Positions 19,009 to 31,687 are shown, counted from the first letter of the stretch. The stretch is DNA of 64,000 bases from Paraburkholderia kururiensis JCM 10599 = LMG 19447 (GCF_003986935.1 NZ_RJZE01000015.1:1-64000); one strand, 5' to 3'. Numbers and translations are program-made. The notes: a model not told the origin generated them from the letters alone.

Positions 19009-20129
19009 CCGCTCCGCGCACCCTCATGGTGATGGCTGGCGGCACCGGGGGACACGTGTTCCCCGGCCTCGCAGTCGCGCATCGCATGCAGGCGTGGGGC
19101 TGGCGCGTGGTCTGGCTCGGCAACCCCGGCGGCATGGAGGCCTCGCTCGTGCCGAAGCACGGCATCCCGATGGAGTACGTGCGTTTCGGCGGCCTGCGCG
19201 GCAAAGGGCTCAAAACGAAACTGATGCTTCCCGTGAACCTGCTTCGCGCGTGTATGCAGAGCCTTACGGTGCTGCGTCGCGTGAAGCCCGACGTCGTGCT
19301 CGGCATGGGCGGCTACATCACGTTTCCGGCCGGCGTCATGACGGCGCTCTCGGGGCGGCCGCTCGTGCTGCACGAACAGAACTCGATTGCAGGGCTTGCC
19401 AACAAGGTGCTCGCGAAGCTCGCAAGGCGCGTGCTCGTAGCGTTCCCGAATGCATTGCCGCACGCCGAATGGACCGGTAATCCGATTCGCGAAGAAGTCG
19501 CGCACCTGCCGGAACCGACGGCGCGCTATGCCGCTCGAAGCGGCCCTTTGCGGCTGCTCGTGGTAGGCGGCAGCCTCGGCGCCGCGGCGCTGAACGAAGT
19601 CGTGCCGCGCGCCCTGGCGCTGCTGGCGCCCGGCGAGCGTCCGCAGGTCGTTCACCAGGCCGGCGCGAAGCATATCGAAGCGCTGCGTGCGAATTACGCG
19701 GCGGCAGGCCTCATGTCCGATGCGTCGTCCGATTCTTTTTCCGGCGCGAGCGTGCAGCTCGTACCGTTCATCGACGACATGGCGAACGCGTACGCGAACG
19801 CCGATCTCGTGGTCTGCCGCTCGGGCGCCATGACCGTTGCGGAGATCGCGGCGGCCGGCGTCGCGGCTTTGTTCGTGCCGTTCCCGTTCGCCGTGGACGA
19901 TCACCAGACCACCAACGCAGCGTTCCTCGCCGATCAAGGCGCGGCGCTCGTCGTGCAACAACGCGACCTGTCGGCGGAAAAGCTCGCCGACTGGCTGCGC
20001 AGCCAGACCCGCGAGAGTCTCGCGCAGATGGCGGAGCGTTCGCGCTCGCTCGCGAAACCGGATGCCACCGATCAGGTCGCACGCATCTGCGCGACCGTGG
20101 CGGGCGCGAGCCCAGAAGGAAAGCAATGA
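19005..20129 (+). CDS. murG: UDP-N-acetylglucosamine--N-acetylmuramyl-(pentapeptide) pyrophosphoryl-undecaprenol GlcNAc transferase
   Basis: MurG (374 residues) converts lipid I to lipid II at the cytoplasmic face of the inner membrane. Its GT-B fold is marked by GGTGGHVFPGLA at residues 12-23, GMGGYITFPAG, and the C-terminal UDP-GlcNAc site with RSGAMTVAEIAAAGV and PFPFAVDDHQTTNA. The start is the ATG at 19005, overlapping the ftsW stop by 4 bases. The longer open frame extending back to 18480 runs inside ftsW and is not the gene start. Confidence 0.94.
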   Translation: MTAPRTLMVMAGGTGGHVFPGLAVAHRMQAWGWRVVWLGNPGGMEASLVPKHGIPMEYVRFGGLRGKGLKTKLMLPVNLLRACMQSLTVLRRVKPDVVLGMGGYITFPAGVMTALSGRPLVLHEQNSIAGLANKVLAKLARRVLVAFPNALPHAEWTGNPIREEVAHLPEPTARYAARSGPLRLLVVGGSLGAAALNEVVPRALALLAPGERPQVVHQAGAKHIEALRANYAAAGLMSDASSDSFSGASVQLVPFIDDMANAYANADLVVCRSGAMTVAEIAAAGVAALFVPFPFAVDDHQTTNAAFLADQGAALVVQQRDLSAEKLADWLRSQTRESLAQMAERSRSLAKPDATDQVARICATVAGASPEGKQ

Positions 20130-21523
20130 AACACATCGTCAAACACATTCATTTCGTCGGCATCGGCGGCGCGGGGATGAGCGGCATCGCGGAAGTGCTC
20201 GTCAATCTCGGCTACCAGGTGAGCGGCTCGGACCTCACCCGCAACGCGGTGACGGACCGGCTCGCCGCGCTCGGCGCACGCATCGCGATTGGCCACGACG
20301 CAGAGAACATCGAAGGGGCGAACGCCGTAGTGGTATCGAGCGCCGTGCGCAACGACAACCCCGAGGTGCTTGCCGCGCGCCACCGTCACGTTCCGATCGT
20401 GCCGCGCGCCGTGATGCTCGCGGAACTGATGCGGTTGAAGCAGGGCATCGCCATTGCCGGCACGCACGGCAAGACCACGACCACCTCGCTCGTGGCGAGC
20501 GTGCTCGCGGCGGGCGGGCTCGATCCGACCTTCGTGATCGGCGGCCGGCTGATCAGCGCGGGCGCGAACGCGCGGCTCGGCACGGGCGACTTCATCGTCG
20601 CGGAAGCGGACGAATCCGACGCGTCGTTCCTGAACCTCTTTCCGGTGATCGAGGTCATCACGAACATCGACGCGGATCACATGGACACCTACGGCCACGA
20701 CTTCGCGCGGCTCAAGCAGGCATTCATCGAATTCACGCACCGGTTGCCGTTCTATGGCATCGCGGTGCTGTGCGTCGACGACCCGAACGTGAAGGAGATC
20801 TTGCCGTTCGTCTCGAAGCCGATCATCCGCTACGGTTTCGCGGCCGACGCCCAGGTGCGCGCCGTGAACGTCGTCGCCCACGAAGGGCGCATGCATTTCA
20901 CGGCGATGCGCGAAGACGCGGCGCCGCTCGACATCGTGCTGAACCTGCCCGGTACGCACAACGTGCAGAACGCGCTCGCGGCGATTGCGATTGCGACTGA
21001 ACTCGAAGTCGCCGATGCCGATATCCAGCGTGCGCTCGCCGAATTCAACGGCGTGGGCCGGCGCTTCCAGCGCTACGGCGAAGTGCCGGTGGCCGCGGGC
21101 GGCACGTACACGCTGATCGACGACTACGGGCATCACCCGGTGGAGATGGCGGCGACCATCGCGGCCGCGCGCGGCGCCTTTCCCGAGCGGCGCCTCGTGC
21201 TCGCGTTCCAGCCGCACCGCTTCACGCGCACGCGCGACTGCTTCGAAGATTTCGTCAGAGTGCTGTCCACTGTCGACGCGCTGGTGATCACCGACGTTTA
21301 CGCAGCCGGCGAGGCGCCCATCGTGGCCGCCGACGGCCGCGCGCTCGCTCGCGCGATTCGCGTGGCGGGCAAGGTCGAACCGGTGTTCGTGGAGACCGTC
21401 GACGAAGTGCCGGAGGCGCTCGCGGCGCTGGTGCGCGACGGCGACGTGGTGATCACGATGGGCGCGGGCTCGATTGGCGGCGTGCCGGGGCGGCTTGCCC
21501 AGTCAACGGAAGGTGTGAAATGA
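20126..21523 (+). CDS. murC: UDP-N-acetylmuramate--L-alanine ligase
   Basis: MurC (465 residues) performs the first peptide-stem addition, ligating L-alanine to UDP-MurNAc. It has the N-terminal HFVGIGGAGMSGIAE nucleotide-fold start, ATP loop GTHGKTTTTSL near residue 112, and the EADESDASFL and ITNIDADHMDTYG blocks. The C-terminal DDYGHHPVEMAAT motif separates MurC from the other Mur ligases. It overlaps murG and ddlB by 4 bases. Confidence 0.95.
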   Translation: MKHIVKHIHFVGIGGAGMSGIAEVLVNLGYQVSGSDLTRNAVTDRLAALGARIAIGHDAENIEGANAVVVSSAVRNDNPEVLAARHRHVPIVPRAVMLAELMRLKQGIAIAGTHGKTTTTSLVASVLAAGGLDPTFVIGGRLISAGANARLGTGDFIVAEADESDASFLNLFPVIEVITNIDADHMDTYGHDFARLKQAFIEFTHRLPFYGIAVLCVDDPNVKEILPFVSKPIIRYGFAADAQVRAVNVVAHEGRMHFTAMREDAAPLDIVLNLPGTHNVQNALAAIAIATELEVADADIQRALAEFNGVGRRFQRYGEVPVAAGGTYTLIDDYGHHPVEMAATIAAARGAFPERRLVLAFQPHRFTRTRDCFEDFVRVLSTVDALVITDVYAAGEAPIVAADGRALARAIRVAGKVEPVFVETVDEVPEALAALVRDGDVVITMGAGSIGGVPGRLAQSTEGVK

Positions 21524-22458
21524 CGAGCAGTATCGATCCGAAACAGTTCGGCAAGGTGGCGGTGCTGCTTGGCGGCGTGTCCGCCGAGCGCGAGGTGTCG
21601 CTCAATTCGGGCCGCCTCGTGCTGCAGGGTTTGCGCGAGGCAGGCATCGACGCGCATCCGTTCGATCCGTCCGAGCGGCCGCTTTCGGCGCTGAAGGACG
21701 AAGGCTTTGTGCGCGCCTTCAATGCGCTGCACGGCGGCTATGGCGAAAACGGGCAGATCCAGGGCGCGCTCGATTTCTACGGCATCCGCTACACGGGTAG
21801 CGGCGTGCTGGGTTCGGCGTTGGGCCTCGACAAATTCCGCGCGAAGCTCGTGTGGCAGCAACTCGGCATTCCCACGCCACCGTTCGAAGCCGTGATGCGC
21901 GGCGACGACTACGCTGTGCGCGCCGCCGCCATCGTCGCGAAGCTCGGCTTGCCGCTCTTTGTGAAGCCGGCGAGCGAGGGTTCGAGCGTCGCCGTCATCA
22001 AGGTGAAGACCGCCGACGCGCTGCCGGCCGCCATCGCTGAAGCCGCGAAGCACGACAAGATCGTGCTCGTGGAAAAGAGCATCGAGGGCGGCGGCGAATA
22101 CACCGCCTGCATCGCGGGCGATCTGGATCTGCCGGTCATTCACATCGTGCCCGCGGGCGAGTTTTACGACTACGACGCGAAGTACATCCTCGACACGACG
22201 CAGTATCTGATTCCGTGCGGACTCGCGCCTGAACTGGAATCGCGTTTGAAGGTGCTCGCGCGCCGCGCGTTCGAGGTGCTGGGCTGCACGGACTGGGGTC
22301 GCGCCGATTTCATGATGGACGGCGCGGGCAACCCGTATTTCCTCGAAGTGAACACGGCGCCGGGCATGACGGATCACTCGCTGCCACCGAAGGCGGCGCG
22401 CGCAGTCGGCATCAGCTATCAGGAACTGGTGGTGAAGGTGCTCGCGCTCACGCTGTGA
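21520..22458 (+). CDS. ddlB: D-alanine--D-alanine ligase
   Basis: A DdlB-type ATP-grasp ligase (312 residues) that makes the D-Ala-D-Ala dipeptide used by MurF. The start VAVLLGGVSAEREVSLNSG and the HGGYGENGQIQGALDF block are family signatures, followed by KPASEGSSVAV and the metal-binding FLEVNTAPGMTDHSL near residue 275. It completes the run of precursor genes and is followed by a 52-base gap before ftsQ. Confidence 0.94.
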   Translation: MTSSIDPKQFGKVAVLLGGVSAEREVSLNSGRLVLQGLREAGIDAHPFDPSERPLSALKDEGFVRAFNALHGGYGENGQIQGALDFYGIRYTGSGVLGSALGLDKFRAKLVWQQLGIPTPPFEAVMRGDDYAVRAAAIVAKLGLPLFVKPASEGSSVAVIKVKTADALPAAIAEAAKHDKIVLVEKSIEGGGEYTACIAGDLDLPVIHIVPAGEFYDYDAKYILDTTQYLIPCGLAPELESRLKVLARRAFEVLGCTDWGRADFMMDGAGNPYFLEVNTAPGMTDHSLPPKAARAVGISYQELVVKVLALTL

Positions 22459-22510
22459 GCGGTGGGCAGAAGCACAACAGACATTTGACGCAGACAAAGC
22501 AACATCGCAC

Positions 22511-23263
22511 ATGTGGAACAACGTTCGCCAGCTCAACCTCGCCACCAGCGCGCTGCACCTGCTGTTCGTGGTGGCGCTCGTCCTGGCGGGGGCGCTGTGG
22601 CTGGTGCAGCGCCCGAGCTTCACGTTGCGCGAAATCCGGATCGACGGCGACACCGAGCACGTCAACGCGCCCACGGTGCGGGCGAGCGTGGTCGGCAAGC
22701 TGAAAGGCAATTTCTTCACCGTGGACCTGGACGCGGCACGCCAGGCGTTCGAGCAGATGCCGTGGGTGCGTCACGCGAGCGTGCGGCGCGTCTGGCCGAA
22801 TGCGCTGGCTGTCACGCTGGAAGCGTACAAACCGTTGGGAACGTGGGGCAGCGATCAGCTCGTGAGTGTGGACGGTGAACTCTTCACCGCGAACCAGGGC
22901 GAACTGGATCAGGAACTGCCGTCCTTCGACGGACCGGACGGCACCGCGCAGGAAGTCGTCGCGCGCTATCACGATTTCCAGAAGTGGTTTGCGCCCATCG
23001 GCGCGACGCCGGAAGACGTGACGCTCTCGCCGCGCTACGCGTGGACAGTGAAGTTGTCGAACGGCATGCAGGTGGAGCTGGGTCGCGAGCGCAACAGCGA
23101 CACGCTCGCAGATCGCACGCGGCGCCTCACGGCCGCATGGCAGGCGGTGACGCAACGCTGGGGGAAGGATATCGAGTATGCGGACTTGCGCTATCCGAAC
23201 GGTTTCGCGATTCGTGCAGCGGGCATGCGTTTCATCAGCGAACCCGTCAAGGGCAAGAAGTAA
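22511..23263 (+). CDS. ftsQ: cell division protein FtsQ
   Basis: A bitopic divisome protein (250 residues). It has a short cytoplasmic N-terminus, one membrane helix at about residues 13-33, and a POTRA domain that begins FTLREIRIDGDTEHVNAP near residue 37. A beta domain follows, with the FtsQ/DivIB motif VELGRERNSDTLADRTRRL. FtsQ scaffolds FtsL and FtsB. The ATG at 22511 keeps the membrane anchor intact. Confidence 0.92.
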   Translation: MWNNVRQLNLATSALHLLFVVALVLAGALWLVQRPSFTLREIRIDGDTEHVNAPTVRASVVGKLKGNFFTVDLDAARQAFEQMPWVRHASVRRVWPNALAVTLEAYKPLGTWGSDQLVSVDGELFTANQGELDQELPSFDGPDGTAQEVVARYHDFQKWFAPIGATPEDVTLSPRYAWTVKLSNGMQVELGRERNSDTLADRTRRLTAAWQAVTQRWGKDIEYADLRYPNGFAIRAAGMRFISEPVKGKK

Positions 23264-23290
23264 CAGGACATCACACGCAACGAGCACGCT

Positions 23291-24523
23291 ATGAGTAAAG
23301 ACTACAAGGATCTGCTGGTCGCCCTCGACATCGGGACGTCGAAGGTGGTGGCCGTCGTCGCCGAACTGAAGGGCGAGGGCCACTACGAGGTGATCGGCCT
23401 TGGACAGAGCGAATCGAAGGGGCTCAAAAAGGGCGTCGTGGTGAACATCGAGGCCACTGTGCAGTCTATTCAGCGAGCGCTCGAAGAAGCGGAGCTGATG
23501 GCCGACTGCAAGATCACGAATGTCTTCACCGGCATTGCGGGCAGCCACATTCGCAGCTTCAACTCGAGCGGCATGGTGGCGATCAAGGAGAAGGAGGTCA
23601 CGCAGGCCGACGTGGCGCGCGTGATCGAAACAGCGAAGGCGATCAACATTCCGACCGATCAGCAGGTGCTGCACATCCTCACGCAGGAATTCATCATCGA
23701 CGGTCAGGAGGATGTGCGCGAGCCGATCGGCATGAGCGGCATTCGCCTCGAAGTGAAGGTGCACATCGTGACGGGCGCGGTGAGCGCGGCGCAGAACATC
23801 GTGAAGTGCGTGCGCCGCTGCGGGCTCGAAGTGAACGATCTGATCCTGCAGCCGCTTGCGTCGTCGCTCGCAGTGCTGACGGAAGACGAGAAGGAACTGG
23901 GCGTGGTGCTCGTGGATGTGGGCGGCGGCACGACCGACATCGCGATCTTCAGCGAAGGCGCGATCCGCCACACCGCGGTGATTCCGATTGCGGGCGACCA
24001 GGTGACGAGCGATATCGCCATGGCATTGAGAACGCCGACGCCCGACGCCGAGGACATCAAGGTGAGCTACGGGATCGCGAAGCAGGCGCTGGCCGATCCC
24101 GACGAAATGATCGAAGTGCCGGGGCTTGGCGAGCGCGGTCCGCGCACGCTGTCGCGCCAGGCGCTGGCGGCGGTGATCGAGCCGCGCGTCGAAGAACTCT
24201 TTTCGCTCGTGCAGCAGGTGGTGCGCGAGTCGGGCTACGAAGAACTGCTGAGCTCGGGCGTCGTGCTGACGGGCGGCGCAGCGATGATGCCGGGCATGGT
24301 CGAGCTGGGCGAGGACATCTTCCTCAAGCCCGTCCGCATCGGCGTGCCGGAATACGCGGGCGGCCTGGCGGACGTGGTGCGCAATCCGCGTTACTCGACG
24401 GCGATGGGCCTGCTCGTGGAAGGGCGCGCGCAGCGTATGCGCGGGCGCAAGGTGGCGGTGCAATCGGGCTCGATGAGCCAGGTGTTCACGCGCATGAAGG
24501 ATTGGTTCCTCGGCAACTTCTGA
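23291..24523 (+). CDS. ftsA: cell division protein FtsA
   Basis: An actin-fold ATPase (410 residues) that tethers FtsZ filaments to the inner membrane. The phosphate-1 motif LVALDIGTSKVVAVV is at residues 9-23. The SHI/1C domain follows, then phosphate-2 VLVDVGGGTTDIAIF near 208 and GVVLTGGAAMMPGM near 325. The C-terminal amphipathic membrane-targeting helix is visible as FTRMKDWFLGNF. It lies 27 bases after ftsQ. Confidence 0.95.
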   Translation: MSKDYKDLLVALDIGTSKVVAVVAELKGEGHYEVIGLGQSESKGLKKGVVVNIEATVQSIQRALEEAELMADCKITNVFTGIAGSHIRSFNSSGMVAIKEKEVTQADVARVIETAKAINIPTDQQVLHILTQEFIIDGQEDVREPIGMSGIRLEVKVHIVTGAVSAAQNIVKCVRRCGLEVNDLILQPLASSLAVLTEDEKELGVVLVDVGGGTTDIAIFSEGAIRHTAVIPIAGDQVTSDIAMALRTPTPDAEDIKVSYGIAKQALADPDEMIEVPGLGERGPRTLSRQALAAVIEPRVEELFSLVQQVVRESGYEELLSSGVVLTGGAAMMPGMVELGEDIFLKPVRIGVPEYAGGLADVVRNPRYSTAMGLLVEGRAQRMRGRKVAVQSGSMSQVFTRMKDWFLGNF

Positions 24524-24651
24524 AGCGAAGGGGCGAGGCAAAGGTTTCAGAAATACGCGCTGGTGCCGGCGGCCGGCGCGCGACAGGAGGTTGCCCGATC
24601 TCCTGCCGGATAACGGCCGAGTGGCAGCATTTTTTTCTTGACGGAGGCAAC

Positions 24652-25845
24652 ATGGAATTCCAGATGCTGGAAACGGAAACCAACGGCACCATCATCAAGG
24701 TGGTGGGTGTTGGTGGCGCTGGCGGCAACGCCGTGCAGCACATGATCAACCGCGGCGTGCAAGGCGTCGACTTCATCGTGATGAACACGGACGCCCAGGC
24801 GCTGTCGCGCTCGCGTGCACCGTCCGTGATCCAGCTTGGCATGACCGGTCTTGGCGCCGGCGCGAAGCCGGAGATGGGCCGCGCGGCAGCCGAAGAAGCT
24901 CGCGAGCGGATTGCCGACGCGCTGCGCGGCGCGCACATGGTGTTCATCACGGCCGGTATGGGCGGTGGCACCGGCACGGGCGCGGCACCCGTGGTCGCCC
25001 AGATCGCGAAAGAGATGGGCATTCTGACCGTGGGCGTGGTGAGCAAGCCGTTCGAATTCGAAGGCGGCAAGCGCATGCGCGTGGCAGAAGCAGGTTCGCA
25101 GCAACTGGAGGATCACGTCGACTCGCTGATCGTCGTTCTGAACGACAAGCTGTTCGAGGTGATGGGCGATGACGCCGAGATGGACAAGTGCTTCCAGTGC
25201 GCGGACGACGTTCTGAACAACGCGGTGGCCGGCATTGCCGAAATCATCAACGTCGATGGTCTCGTGAACGTCGACTTCGAGGACGTGAAGACGGTGATGG
25301 GCGAGCAGGGCAAGGCGATGATGGGCACGGCCACGGTGGCCGGCGTCGATCGCGCGCGCCTTGCGGCCGAACAGGCCGTGGCGAGCCCGCTGCTGGAAGG
25401 CGTGGATCTGTCGGGCGCGCGCGGCGTGCTGGTCAACATCACGTCGAGCCGTTCGCTGCGTCTGTCCGAAACGCGCGAAGTGATGAACACCATCAAGAGC
25501 TACGCGGCAGACGACGCCACGGTGATCTTCGGTGCCGTCTACGACGACGCAATGGGCGACGCGCTGCGCGTCACGGTGGTGGCCACGGGCCTTGGCCGCG
25601 CGAGCAAGAAGCAGCAATCCGCACCGATGACGCTGCTGCGCACCGGCACGGACAACCAGCCGGTCGCGGCCGTGCAGCACTCGTACGCGCCGCAGCAAGG
25701 CAACATGGCGGACTACGGCGCGCTCGACACGCCGGCCGTCTGGCGTACGTCGCGCGACACCGCGGCTTCGCACGTGCAGGCGCTGCAGGAGAAGGGCGTC
25801 GACACGTACGACATCCCGGCGTTCCTGCGCAAGCAGGCGGACTGA
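24652..25845 (+). CDS. ftsZ: cell division protein FtsZ
   Basis: The tubulin-like GTPase (397 residues) that forms the Z ring. It starts at the ATG at 24652 after ACGGAGGC; longer open frames upstream run through ftsA. The nucleotide-binding start IKVVGVGGAGGNAVQHM lies at 15-31 and the tubulin signature GGGTGTGA near 104-111. The T7 loop region is NVDFEDVKTVM. The C-terminal peptide DIPAFLRKQAD, used for binding FtsA and ZipA-like partners, ends the protein. The 128-base spacer after ftsA holds its ribosome site. It is the last dcw gene here. Confidence 0.96.
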   Translation: MEFQMLETETNGTIIKVVGVGGAGGNAVQHMINRGVQGVDFIVMNTDAQALSRSRAPSVIQLGMTGLGAGAKPEMGRAAAEEARERIADALRGAHMVFITAGMGGGTGTGAAPVVAQIAKEMGILTVGVVSKPFEFEGGKRMRVAEAGSQQLEDHVDSLIVVLNDKLFEVMGDDAEMDKCFQCADDVLNNAVAGIAEIINVDGLVNVDFEDVKTVMGEQGKAMMGTATVAGVDRARLAAEQAVASPLLEGVDLSGARGVLVNITSSRSLRLSETREVMNTIKSYAADDATVIFGAVYDDAMGDALRVTVVATGLGRASKKQQSAPMTLLRTGTDNQPVAAVQHSYAPQQGNMADYGALDTPAVWRTSRDTAASHVQALQEKGVDTYDIPAFLRKQAD

Positions 25846-26116
25846 CACGCCCGCGAGCACGTTCAGCCGCGGCGCGGTAGTATCGCGCCGTGATTGCTGA
25901 CGGCACGCCGGCGTGGTGGCGAAACGCTAAACGAAGGCCGCGTTCCGTCCGGACGCGCGGCGCGTTGTCGTCTCCTGCGCTTTTGCGAGGGACGAAGGCA
26001 GACGCGACTGCGTGAAACGGTGACGACTGCGCGACATTCGTGAGGTGAACCGCCGTGCCGCTGACAGCGTGCTGTGTGCGTGACGGAATGCAGCGCATCG
26101 ATGTGAAGGACGAGCG

Positions 26117-26620
26117 ATGATCAAAGTGGGTGAAAGGCTGCCTGATGCGACGCTCTTCGAGTTTGTCGAAGATGCGCGCGAGGGCTGCACGATCGGGCCG
26201 AACAGTTTCGACGTGCAGGAAGCAACGCGTGCGAAGCGCGTGGTGATCTTCGGATTGCCAGGCGCGTTCACGCCGACCTGCTCGGCGAAGCACGTGCCGG
26301 GTTACGTCGAGAAGGCCGACGCGCTGCGTGCGGCAGGTATCGACGAAATCTGGTGCGTGTCGGTCAACGATGCGTTCGTGATGGGCGCGTGGGGACGCGA
26401 TCAGCACACCGCGGGCAAGGTGCGCATGATCGCGGACGGCAGCGCCGTTTTCACCCGAGCGCTCGGTCTGGATCAGGATTTGTCGGCACGGGGCATGGGA
26501 ATTCGTTCCCAGCGCTATGCGATGGTGGTCGACGACGGCGTGGTCAAGACGCTCCATGTCGAAGCACCCGGCAAGTTCGAAGTCAGCGACGCCGCGAGCA
26601 TTCTCGCCACGTTGAGCTAG
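26117..26620 (+). CDS. peroxiredoxin (Prx5 type)
   Basis: A 167-residue thiol peroxidase of the Prx5/glutaredoxin-dependent group that reduces peroxides in the cytoplasm. The peroxidatic cysteine is C55 in PGAFTPTCS. The VSVNDAFVM and late RSQRYAMVVDDGVVK blocks are typical. It lies alone between ftsZ and lpxC with 270-base spacers on both sides in which I saw no other gene. The electron donor cannot be told from sequence. Confidence 0.92.
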   Translation: MIKVGERLPDATLFEFVEDAREGCTIGPNSFDVQEATRAKRVVIFGLPGAFTPTCSAKHVPGYVEKADALRAAGIDEIWCVSVNDAFVMGAWGRDQHTAGKVRMIADGSAVFTRALGLDQDLSARGMGIRSQRYAMVVDDGVVKTLHVEAPGKFEVSDAASILATLS

Positions 26621-26823
26621 CCGCAGCCGCGTCCGGCAAAGGCGCGTGGTGGTCGCCGTTGTGCGCCGCCAACGCTTGTGCCGTGCGGATGTGACGGGCT
26701 GTAACGCGGGCCGATGGCCGGAAACGCCTCCGTTCCGGTCGTCGGCCCGTCACGCTTGGCTGGACGTAATAGCGGGAAACAGATTGTCACGCCGTGTGAA
26801 ACGACGGGTCAGACGGTTTGGAG

Positions 26824-26829
26824 TATAAT
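26824..26829 (+). promoter_or_regulatory. -10 element ahead of lpxC
   Basis: A perfect TATAAT lies 55 bases ahead of the lpxC ATG. The expected -35 position (about 26801) reads ACGACG, a poor match, so the promoter may depend on an activator. This is the only promoter-like element I could place in the 26621-26883 spacer. Confidence 0.45.
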
Positions 26830-26883
26830 CGCCGCTATGAATTAAAATCCGCGATTGGGATTTTCAATCGAAAATAAGACACC

Positions 26884-27801
26884 ATGTTGAAGCAGCGCAC
26901 CATCAAATCGATCGTCAAGACCGTCGGCATCGGCTTGCACTCGGGCCGCAAGGTCGACCTGACGCTCCGTCCCGCGGCGCCGGACACGGGCATCGTCTTT
27001 TCGCGCGTGGATCTGCCCACGCCGGTGGATATCCCCGCCTCCGCGATGGCGATCGGCGACACCCGTCTGGCCTCGGTTCTGCAAAAGGATGGCGCGCGCG
27101 TCTCCACGGTGGAGCACTTGATGTCGGCGTGCGCGGGTCTGGGCATCGACAACCTGTACGTCGATGTCACCGCCGAAGAAATCCCGATCATGGATGGCAG
27201 CGCGGCGTCGTTCGTGTTCCTGATCCAGTCGGCGGGCATCGAGGAACAGCCTGCGCTGAAAAAGTTCATCAAGGTCACGAAGCCGGTTGAGATTCGCGAG
27301 GGCGACAAATTCGCGCGGCTCGATCCGTATTTCGGCTTCAAGCTCAAGTTCACCATCGACTTCCGCCATCCGGCCGTGGACAAGACCGGCCAGGCGCTCG
27401 AAGTCGATTTCGCGACCACCTCGTATGTCCGCGAAATCGCGCGTGCCCGCACGTTCGGTTTCGCTCACGAAGTGGAAATGATGCGCGAACTGGGCCTCGC
27501 GCGCGGCGGCAGCATGGACAACGCCATCGTGCTCGACGAGTACCGCATTCTGAATAACGACGGGCTGCGTTACGACGACGAGTTCGTCAAACACAAGATG
27601 CTCGACGCGATCGGCGACCTGTATGTGGTCGGTCATCCGTTGCTGGCTTCGTACACCGCGTACAAGTCGGGGCATGGCCTGAACAACGCGTTGCTGCGCG
27701 AGCTGCTCGCGCACGAAGACGCCTACGAAATCGTCACGTTCGAAGATACGCAGAAGGCCCCGCGCGGTTTCGGCTACGACGCCCAGACGGCATTCGCCTG
27801 A
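26884..27801 (+). CDS. lpxC: UDP-3-O-acyl-N-acetylglucosamine deacetylase
   Basis: LpxC (305 residues) catalyses the committed, zinc-dependent deacetylation in lipid A synthesis. The zinc ligands are H78 (VEHLMSACAGLGI), H237 and D241 (HKMLDAIGDL). The catalytic-site blocks MDGSAASF and GSMDNAIVLDEY are also present. Its placement right after the dcw cluster is common in proteobacteria. The length and start match the E. coli enzyme. Confidence 0.96.
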   Translation: MLKQRTIKSIVKTVGIGLHSGRKVDLTLRPAAPDTGIVFSRVDLPTPVDIPASAMAIGDTRLASVLQKDGARVSTVEHLMSACAGLGIDNLYVDVTAEEIPIMDGSAASFVFLIQSAGIEEQPALKKFIKVTKPVEIREGDKFARLDPYFGFKLKFTIDFRHPAVDKTGQALEVDFATTSYVREIARARTFGFAHEVEMMRELGLARGGSMDNAIVLDEYRILNNDGLRYDDEFVKHKMLDAIGDLYVVGHPLLASYTAYKSGHGLNNALLRELLAHEDAYEIVTFEDTQKAPRGFGYDAQTAFA

Positions 27802-27895
27802 AGCCACTTCGGGCGTTTGCCCGAGGCGTCCTGACTTCTTTCCGCTCGCTTTGCCCGTGTGGCCATGTGGCTCATTCTCCGGGCGAACCCATTCC

Positions 27896-28366
27896 CTATT
27901 TCTTCAAATGCCGCGCGGCCATTCTGGCCAGCGCGGCCTGCAGCGGCGACGGGCTCAGCGCCTGGCTCAACTCGTGCAGCGCCGTTGCGCCGGCAGGCGT
28001 CATGCGAGCCTCTTTGACGGGCGGCGGCGCCTTCATGGCCTGCGGCCGCACTCGGATGCGCAGCGATTCCACAGCCCATCCCCGTTGCTGAAGATCGGAA
28101 AGAAGCCGTGGCTCCAGGTGCCGCAGCCGCGCCGCGAGCGCGTTGTGCGCAGCGAACAGGACCAGTACGCCGTCCTTGATGAATCCGGGTTCGACGCTCG
28201 CCGAGAGGTACTCCGGCAGTAGCCGGGACAGATCCCGCTCCATTGCCGCAATCTGCTCGACGCCGGCGCGCAGCGGTGCGAACGCGTCCGTGCGGCTCAA
28301 CACCTCGGCGACGGGCTGCGGCAGGCGGGGGGCGGATGGCCTTGAAAACGGCGAAAATCGGCTCAT
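27896..28366 (-). CDS. dciA: DciA-type helicase loader (DUF721)
   Basis: A 156-residue DUF721 protein. DciA proteins load the replicative helicase DnaB in bacteria lacking DnaC. The domain core is visible at about residues 50-100 (AMERDLSRLLPEYLSASVEPGFIKDG), with a basic Ala-rich C-terminus. The start at 28366 (MSRFSPFSRP) is preferred, because the 67 extra residues possible upstream are Arg-rich and unlike the family. It is divergent from secA, as in many betaproteobacteria. Confidence 0.8.
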   Translation of the reverse strand: MSRFSPFSRPSAPRLPQPVAEVLSRTDAFAPLRAGVEQIAAMERDLSRLLPEYLSASVEPGFIKDGVLVLFAAHNALAARLRHLEPRLLSDLQQRGWAVESLRIRVRPQAMKAPPPVKEARMTPAGATALHELSQALSPSPLQAALARMAARHLKK

Positions 28367-28585
28367 GTCCTTGTCTGGGTGGGCAACGTGAACGGCAGCA
28401 CAGCGAGGCACGGGAACGGTGCGGCGTGCGTTGAAGCGTCGAGCTTTCGGGTGCCCCGATTGTAGCGCGGCACCGGCCTTGCAGGCGCTGTCCGGCAAGC
28501 GTTTGCGGCGGCCCGAACGGTGCCGAACGGTGCCAATAGGCCCGGCCCCGCGACCCAAGCCTGACACAGGCGCAGACAGGGGCGC

Positions 28586-28595
28586 GTGCTAAAAT
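28586..28595 (+). promoter_or_regulatory. extended -10 element ahead of secA
   Basis: GTGC followed by TAAAAT (28590-28595) forms a TGN-extended -10 box about 105 bases before the secA ATG, with no good -35. The 28367-28699 spacer between dciA and secA otherwise shows no gene. Its secA leader could hold translational control, but I see no SecM-like peptide. Confidence 0.35.
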
Positions 28596-28699
28596 GCCCG
28601 ATTCGAATTCACTACTGGACTTAAGCCGCCGAGGTCCTTCCGCTCCGGGTGCATTTGGCAAGCATGCCCGGCCGAAAGCCGCGACGCAGAACCGATCCG

Positions 28700-31522
<2,823 letters not shown>

Positions 31523-31593
31523 TGGCGAACGCGGCGCGTCCTTCATGGCGCGCCGTTTCGTCTCATGCCGCGCTGCGCCGTTGAGACTCCGGC

Positions 31594-31620
31594 GGCCTGG
31601 ACTTTGTCCGGGCCTTTTTT
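31594..31620 (+). terminator. intrinsic terminator after secA
   Basis: A GGCCTGGAC / GTCCGGGCC stem (one G-U pair) with a TTT loop is followed by six T residues, 72 bases after the secA stop codon and ahead of argJ. Confidence 0.8.
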
Positions 31621-31687
31621 GACCCTACGATGCCGGCTCACCCGCCACGCTTTGCCGCCGGCATTGCCTCTCCGACAGGTCGCCACC

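Noticed and set aside
22448..24541. 697-residue minus-strand frame opposite ftsQ and ftsA
   Set aside because: It is rich in Arg/His/Ala and antisense to two certain genes; long antisense frames are common in high-GC DNA.
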